Source of the DNA: CAVUBL01 sp963739795
GTDB lineage: Bacteria > Acidobacteriota > Thermoanaerobaculia > Multivoradales > DATKCC01
Assembly (NCBI GenBank): GCA_963739795.1
Contig: CAVUBL010000017.1
Coordinates: forward strand, 186,001 to 250,000
Reading direction: 5' to 3'
Length of the DNA stretch: 64,000 bases
Shown here: positions 60,604 through 64,000 of the stretch, one piece after another
How positions within the stretch are numbered: position 1 is the stretch's first letter
Layout: the number at the start of each line of letters is the position of its first letter
Position numbers and translations under genes: made by a program
The notes under the pieces: generated by a model
What the model saw: only the letters and a program-made list of their open reading frames with translations
The model's database searches: none
Told to the model about the DNA's origin: nothing

Positions 60604-61218
60604 TCAGTTCGCGTTGTCGCCGTAGCTGAACTGGGTCTGGATCGTGCCGTCGAGCTTGTGGACGATCACCTGGCTCGGCTCGGCCTTCTTGGCCGTCTCA
60701 CGGGCGGCGTTGAGGGCGGTGTCCTTGGTGTCGTGGAGGCTCGTCGGAGTGTCCTCGCCCTCGACCTGGACCTTCCACCCCTCCTCGTGGGGGGTGACGT
60801 GAAAGACCTTTCTCACGACCTTCTTGGCCCGGGCCGGAGTGCCGGCGATGCTGTCGACCTTGTGGGAGAGCTCCTCGACGCGGTGCGTCAGGGTCTTGAT
60901 CTCGTTGCGCGTAGGCACTCCGATGCGGTGCAGGGCGTTCGTGACCTGCCGATCGATCAGCTCGCTCAGGTCGTCGACCCGGGTCTCTACCTGGGAGCTC
61001 GCCTTGTCGGCGGCCTTCTTGAGCTCCTTGCGCATGCTGACGAGCTCCTTCTTGCCGCGGGTCTCGACGTCCTGGCCGCGCTCGACCAGGCGGTTGAACA
61101 GATCGGTGCCCTCGTTCCCCACAGTCTTGACCGTGCCGAGACCGGCCAGCCAGATCTTGTGAGCAGAGTCCAGAACCTCGCCTTGGAACTTCTTGTATTG
61201 AGTGGTAACCGTAGCCAT
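60604..61218 (-). CDS. Phasin-like protein fused to a DUF2188-like domain
   Basis: A 204-residue protein. Residues 1-125 are helical and resemble polyhydroxyalkanoate granule-associated (PhaF/PhaI) proteins: HKIWLAGLGTVKTVGNEGTD, LFNRLVERGQDVETRGKKEL and a coiled coil with a heptad pattern (RNEIKTLTHRVEELSHKVDS). Residues 135-200 (FHVTPHEEGWKVQVEGEDTP ... PSQVIVHKLDGTIQTQFSYG) match the DUF2188 pattern. The first part may bind granules or lipid surfaces. ATG 61218 has GGAGGAG upstream and its own promoter. Confidence 0.75.
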   Translation of the reverse strand: MATVTTQYKKFQGEVLDSAHKIWLAGLGTVKTVGNEGTDLFNRLVERGQDVETRGKKELVSMRKELKKAADKASSQVETRVDDLSELIDRQVTNALHRIGVPTRNEIKTLTHRVEELSHKVDSIAGTPARAKKVVRKVFHVTPHEEGWKVQVEGEDTPTSLHDTKDTALNAARETAKKAEPSQVIVHKLDGTIQTQFSYGDNAN

Positions 61219-61318
61219 CGCTCATCTCCTCCGTCGAGCCCTGGCGGGGACCGCGCAGGGCGAATATTTTGTCGTTCGCGAGGAACCCGCAAGGGTGCGG
61301 GCCCTCCGTCCGATCTTC

Positions 61319-61347
61319 AATATACCGCAGCGCGGCATAATTGTCAA
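61319..61347 (-). promoter_or_regulatory. Promoter of the phasin-like gene
   Basis: TTGACA (61347-61342 on the minus strand), 17 bases, TATATT (61324-61319). The spacer contains the dyad CCGC-AGC-GCGG, which may be an operator. Confidence 0.65.
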
Positions 61348-61486
61348 TGACTTTTCCGCGCTGCGGCAAGTCGACGTCAGTCCAGTTTTCACAGGGGGTT
61401 CCGCCGCCAACTAAAGGGTTGGAAGGGTCGTCCGCGCCGCGGATTGACGCGACGCGTCAGCGAGGATCCGTCGAGGCCGCGACGCC

Positions 61487-62785
61487 TCAGTGGGGGGCGG
61501 TCGGGGGTGCAGCGCCGGCCCGCGGCTTCGCTCCGGCCGGCAGCTCCGGGTTCTCGAAGAAACGGACGAAGGGGGGCGGGAAGGCCTTGGGGAGAGGGAC
61601 CACCGACGGATCGGTCCGGCGGCATTCGAGGACGTCGGAGCGGGCCGCCGCCAGCAGCTTGGAGCTTTTCGAGCCGCCGGCCCGGTAGAGGTGGAAGCGG
61701 GCCGCCGCCTTCAGGAGATCGGCGTGGGCCTGGGCGCGGGAGTCCGGGAGCTCGACGTCGTGAAGGGTCGCGAGCACCGCCTCGGGGTCGCCGCGGAGCC
61801 AGGCGTCGGCGGCCTCGATCAGCGGGTCGGGCGGCGGCGCGGCGGCGGCCCGCAGCCGGGCGAGGCCGCTCTCCAGGCGGGCCCGCAGCTCATTGAGGTC
61901 GGGCAGGGAGAGCTCCGGGTCCGAGCTCGCGTCGATCGCTGCCTGGAGATCGGCGCGGCGCTGGGCGAGGCCGGGGGGATACGGGGCCAGGCCGGAGGTG
62001 GCGTCGAGCTCCTGGAGCGCGCTCCGGCGCAGGGTCTCGAGGCGGCGGCGCAGCTCCTCCTTGGACTCCGCCGCCGACTGGAGGCGCAGCGCGACCTCCT
62101 TGCGCAGCACCTGGAGCTTGGCCCCGGCGCCGCGCGCCAGGTCCGCCGCGTGGTCGAAGTCGGAAGGCGAGAGGGTGCTCGGCGGCACGTCGGCGAGGGC
62201 CTTGCGCGCCCGTCCGATCTGCCGGACGGCCTCGGCGAGCCGGCTCGCCGGGGAGAGCTCGCCCTGGTTCCAGACCGAGGCCAGGTCCGGGTCGGAAGCG
62301 TAGGCCTCGAGCTCCGAGCGGGTCTGGTCGGCGAGGTCGATCGCCGCTCGGACCTCCCGGATCTTCTCGGCCACCTCGGTCTCGCGGGCGAGGCGTTCCG
62401 CGCACTCCTTGCGGCTCGCCTCGAGGCGGGCGAGCTCGTCGGGGAGCGTGCCGATCACGCCCTGGTGCTCGGACTCGTCCCAGGCCGCCAGGGCCCCGGC
62501 GCAATCCCCCTCGCCGGCCAGGGCGAAGCCGAGGTAGGCGTAGGGCAGATAGGGGCGGAAGTGGAAGTAGCGGAACAGGTGGGATGCTTCCTCGCCGCGC
62601 CCCTCGATCGCCTGGCGCAGGAGCGTCTCGGCGCGGGGGAAGTTCCCCGCCGCGACCGCGTCGACCCCCGCCTTGTAGCTGTCGAGGAAGGCCTGGGCGC
62701 GGGCGGGCGCCGGCAGGGCGAACGCCGCCAGGGCGAGCGCCGCTGCGGCGCACGACCGCCTCGCCCTCCGGACTACTTCCACCAT
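61487..62785 (-). CDS. Exported helical-repeat protein of unknown function
   Basis: A 432-residue protein with a signal peptide (SCAAAALALAAFALPAPARA) followed by TPR-like helices (FLDSYKAGVDAVAAGNFPRA ... LLRQAIEGRGEEA) and a long coiled-coil middle. The C-terminus is Pro-rich. ATG 62785 has GGAGGCGGG upstream and overlaps the end of the kinase gene by 13 bases, so both are coupled. Perhaps a periplasmic partner of the kinase; no known family. Confidence 0.65.
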   Translation of the reverse strand: MVEVVRRARRSCAAAALALAAFALPAPARAQAFLDSYKAGVDAVAAGNFPRAETLLRQAIEGRGEEASHLFRYFHFRPYLPYAYLGFALAGEGDCAGALAAWDESEHQGVIGTLPDELARLEASRKECAERLARETEVAEKIREVRAAIDLADQTRSELEAYASDPDLASVWNQGELSPASRLAEAVRQIGRARKALADVPPSTLSPSDFDHAADLARGAGAKLQVLRKEVALRLQSAAESKEELRRRLETLRRSALQELDATSGLAPYPPGLAQRRADLQAAIDASSDPELSLPDLNELRARLESGLARLRAAAAPPPDPLIEAADAWLRGDPEAVLATLHDVELPDSRAQAHADLLKAAARFHLYRAGGSKSSKLLAAARSDVLECRRTDPSVVPLPKAFPPPFVRFFENPELPAGAKPRAGAAPPTAPH

Positions 62786-64000
62786 CCCGCCTCCCGGAAA
62801 TACTCCGCCGGCGTCAGGAGGTAGAACTGCACCTGGCAGCTCGCGCTCCCGGTCGCCTCCAGGGTGACCCGGCACAGGCGGGGCGCCTCGCTCGCCGGGT
62901 TGGTGAGCTCCACCAGGTACTGGCCCGGTGGCAGGTGGAGGACGAGGGGGGTCGCGGGCTCGGAGGGGAGGGGGAGGGAGCGTCCGGAGTGGTCGGTGAC
63001 GCGGACCACCTCGCCCCACGGCACGGCCTCGATCTCCAGGGTTCCGTCCGCCGGAGGCACCGGCGCGGCGGCCGGCGCCGAGGTCGTGGTGGTGGCCGCC
63101 TTCGGTGGCGGCGTCCGAGGCCGCCAGAGGCTCCAGGCGAGCAGGACCAGGGCCGCCGAGAGCAGGGCGCTGCCCAGGAAGACCGCGGCCGCAAGGATCG
63201 CACGCCGGGCCCGGGGCGACAGACGGGGGATCGAACGGGGAATCGACCGGGCAATCCATTGCGGGATCGACCGGAGGGACGGCGCCGGCACCGGGGCCGG
63301 GGCCTGCGGCGCGGGAGACGGCTCCGGAGGGCGGGGCGGGTCTGGCGGGGCGTCCGCCGGCGGCGGAGGAGGCACCGGTGGGGCAGCCGGCTCGGGCCGG
63401 GGCTCCGAGAGCGGCTCCGGGAGGGGCCGCGCGGCGATCTCTGCCAGGCGCTCGGCGACCTCGGAGAAGCCGGCGAGACGGCGCTCGGGGTCCTTCTCCA
63501 GGCAGCCGGAGACGGCGGCGGCGAGCGCTTCCGGGCAGCCGGGCCAGCGGGAGGCGAGGGGCTCGGGATCCTCTCCGAGCACGCGCTCGCGGAGCTCCCG
63601 GGCGGTGGTGCCCGGGAAGGGGTGGACACCGGTGAAGAGCTCGTAGGCCAGGATTCCGAAGGCGAAGAGGTCGGCCCGGCCATCGACCGCCTCGCCAACG
63701 ATCTGCTCCGGCGCCAGGTAGGCGGCCCGCGCCGCGACCCGGCCGGTGCGAGCGAGGCGCGTCTCGTCGCCCGCGAGCTTGCCGATTCCGAAGTCCACGA
63801 TCTTGGCGCGGTCGTCCTCCAGGATGCGGACGTTGGCGGGCCGCAGATCGCGGTGCGGCACCCCCTTCTTGTGGGCGTAGTCCAGGGCGCGGGCGATCTG
63901 GAGGAGGTGCTTCAGGTGGCGGGCCCGGTCGGGGGACCCGGTTCCGGTTGGTTCGCCGGAGGCGTTCCGGACGATCGCGTCCTCGAGGGTCTCGCCCCCG
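62773..64000 (-). CDS. Membrane Ser/Thr protein kinase, 5' end outside the window
   Basis: The visible 409 codons begin within the N-lobe/hinge. The catalytic loop is HRDLRPANVRI (HRDxxxxN), the magnesium motif is IVDFGIGKL (DFG) and the APE motif reads AYLAPEQIVGEA; helix F has DLFAFGILAYELFTGVHPFP. After the kinase domain comes a Pro-rich linker, one membrane helix (RRAILAAAVFLGSALLSAAL) and a PEGA-like beta domain (LVLHLPPGQYLVELTNPASE). A transmembrane Hanks-type kinase sensing at the periplasm. The frame is open at 64000. Confidence 0.9.
   Translation of the reverse strand, partial: GGETLEDAIVRNASGEPTGTGSPDRARHLKHLLQIARALDYAHKKGVPHRDLRPANVRILEDDRAKIVDFGIGKLAGDETRLARTGRVAARAAYLAPEQIVGEAVDGRADLFAFGILAYELFTGVHPFPGTTARELRERVLGEDPEPLASRWPGCPEALAAAVSGCLEKDPERRLAGFSEVAERLAEIAARPLPEPLSEPRPEPAAPPVPPPPPADAPPDPPRPPEPSPAPQAPAPVPAPSLRSIPQWIARSIPRSIPRLSPRARRAILAAAVFLGSALLSAALVLLAWSLWRPRTPPPKAATTTTSAPAAAPVPPADGTLEIEAVPWGEVVRVTDHSGRSLPLPSEPATPLVLHLPPGQYLVELTNPASEAPRLCRVTLEATGSASCQVQFYLLTPAEYFREAGWWK

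Overview
The window is high-GC bacterial chromosome, most likely from an Acidobacteriota member. The evidence is a duplicated orphan FtsX-type permease (ADOP) next to its PadR regulator, and a VWFA-related protein of the kind that is abundant in that phylum. Genes of the flanking chromosome read through intact. Most of the decay in the window lies in the central accessory block.

Layout. Positions 1-5968 hold a minus-strand chaperone cluster: GrpE, an Hsp70, a 786-residue protein of unknown function and a J-like protein without the HPD motif. Positions 6098-33205 are a sedentary chromosomal integron. It has an integron integrase with an in-frame deletion of about 66 residues in the core-binding domain, a candidate Pc-type promoter, an IS91-family element with its accessory tyrosine recombinase, and then about 27 gene cassettes separated by attC sites. 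An IS110-family element sits in the middle. Each cassette starts with GTTNNNN and its own attC should start with the reverse complement of that heptamer. I could check 27 cassettes by eye: 20 match perfectly, 4 nearly, and the 3 that fail are rearranged for other visible reasons.

The first half of the array carries single-copy cassettes, mostly of unknown function and several of them broken. The second half (22.2-33.2 kb) is almost all toxin-antitoxin modules (RelE-type, ParE/PF09720, HicAB, HigBA, BrnTA, DUF4258-type), several present in two or three near-identical but reshuffled copies. Six toxin-position genes there are broken while their antitoxin partners stay intact; I found no opposite case. 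Most of these modules have a -10 box 6-7 nt before the start codon, so each cassette probably makes its own leaderless mRNA. One cassette (25.15-25.85 kb) is almost free of cytosine on the plus strand and may be an assembly artefact. Several attC sites are half-sites, broken near the hairpin apex.

Positions 33643-64000 are ordinary chromosome: acetyltransferases, a polytopic membrane protein, a DUF5916 outer-membrane-type protein, a CPBP protease, a metallophosphoesterase, a MazEF pair, an alpha/beta hydrolase, a tripartite RND efflux operon (one adaptor, two permeases), a cysteine synthase-rhodanese operon behind a promoter and a Cys-rich leaderless mini-ORF, the PadR-ADOP pair, a sodium/solute symporter, a VWA protein, a phasin-DUF2188 fusion, a periplasmic helical-repeat protein and a Ser/Thr kinase cut by the window end.

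All calls are from reading the sequence; no database search was run.
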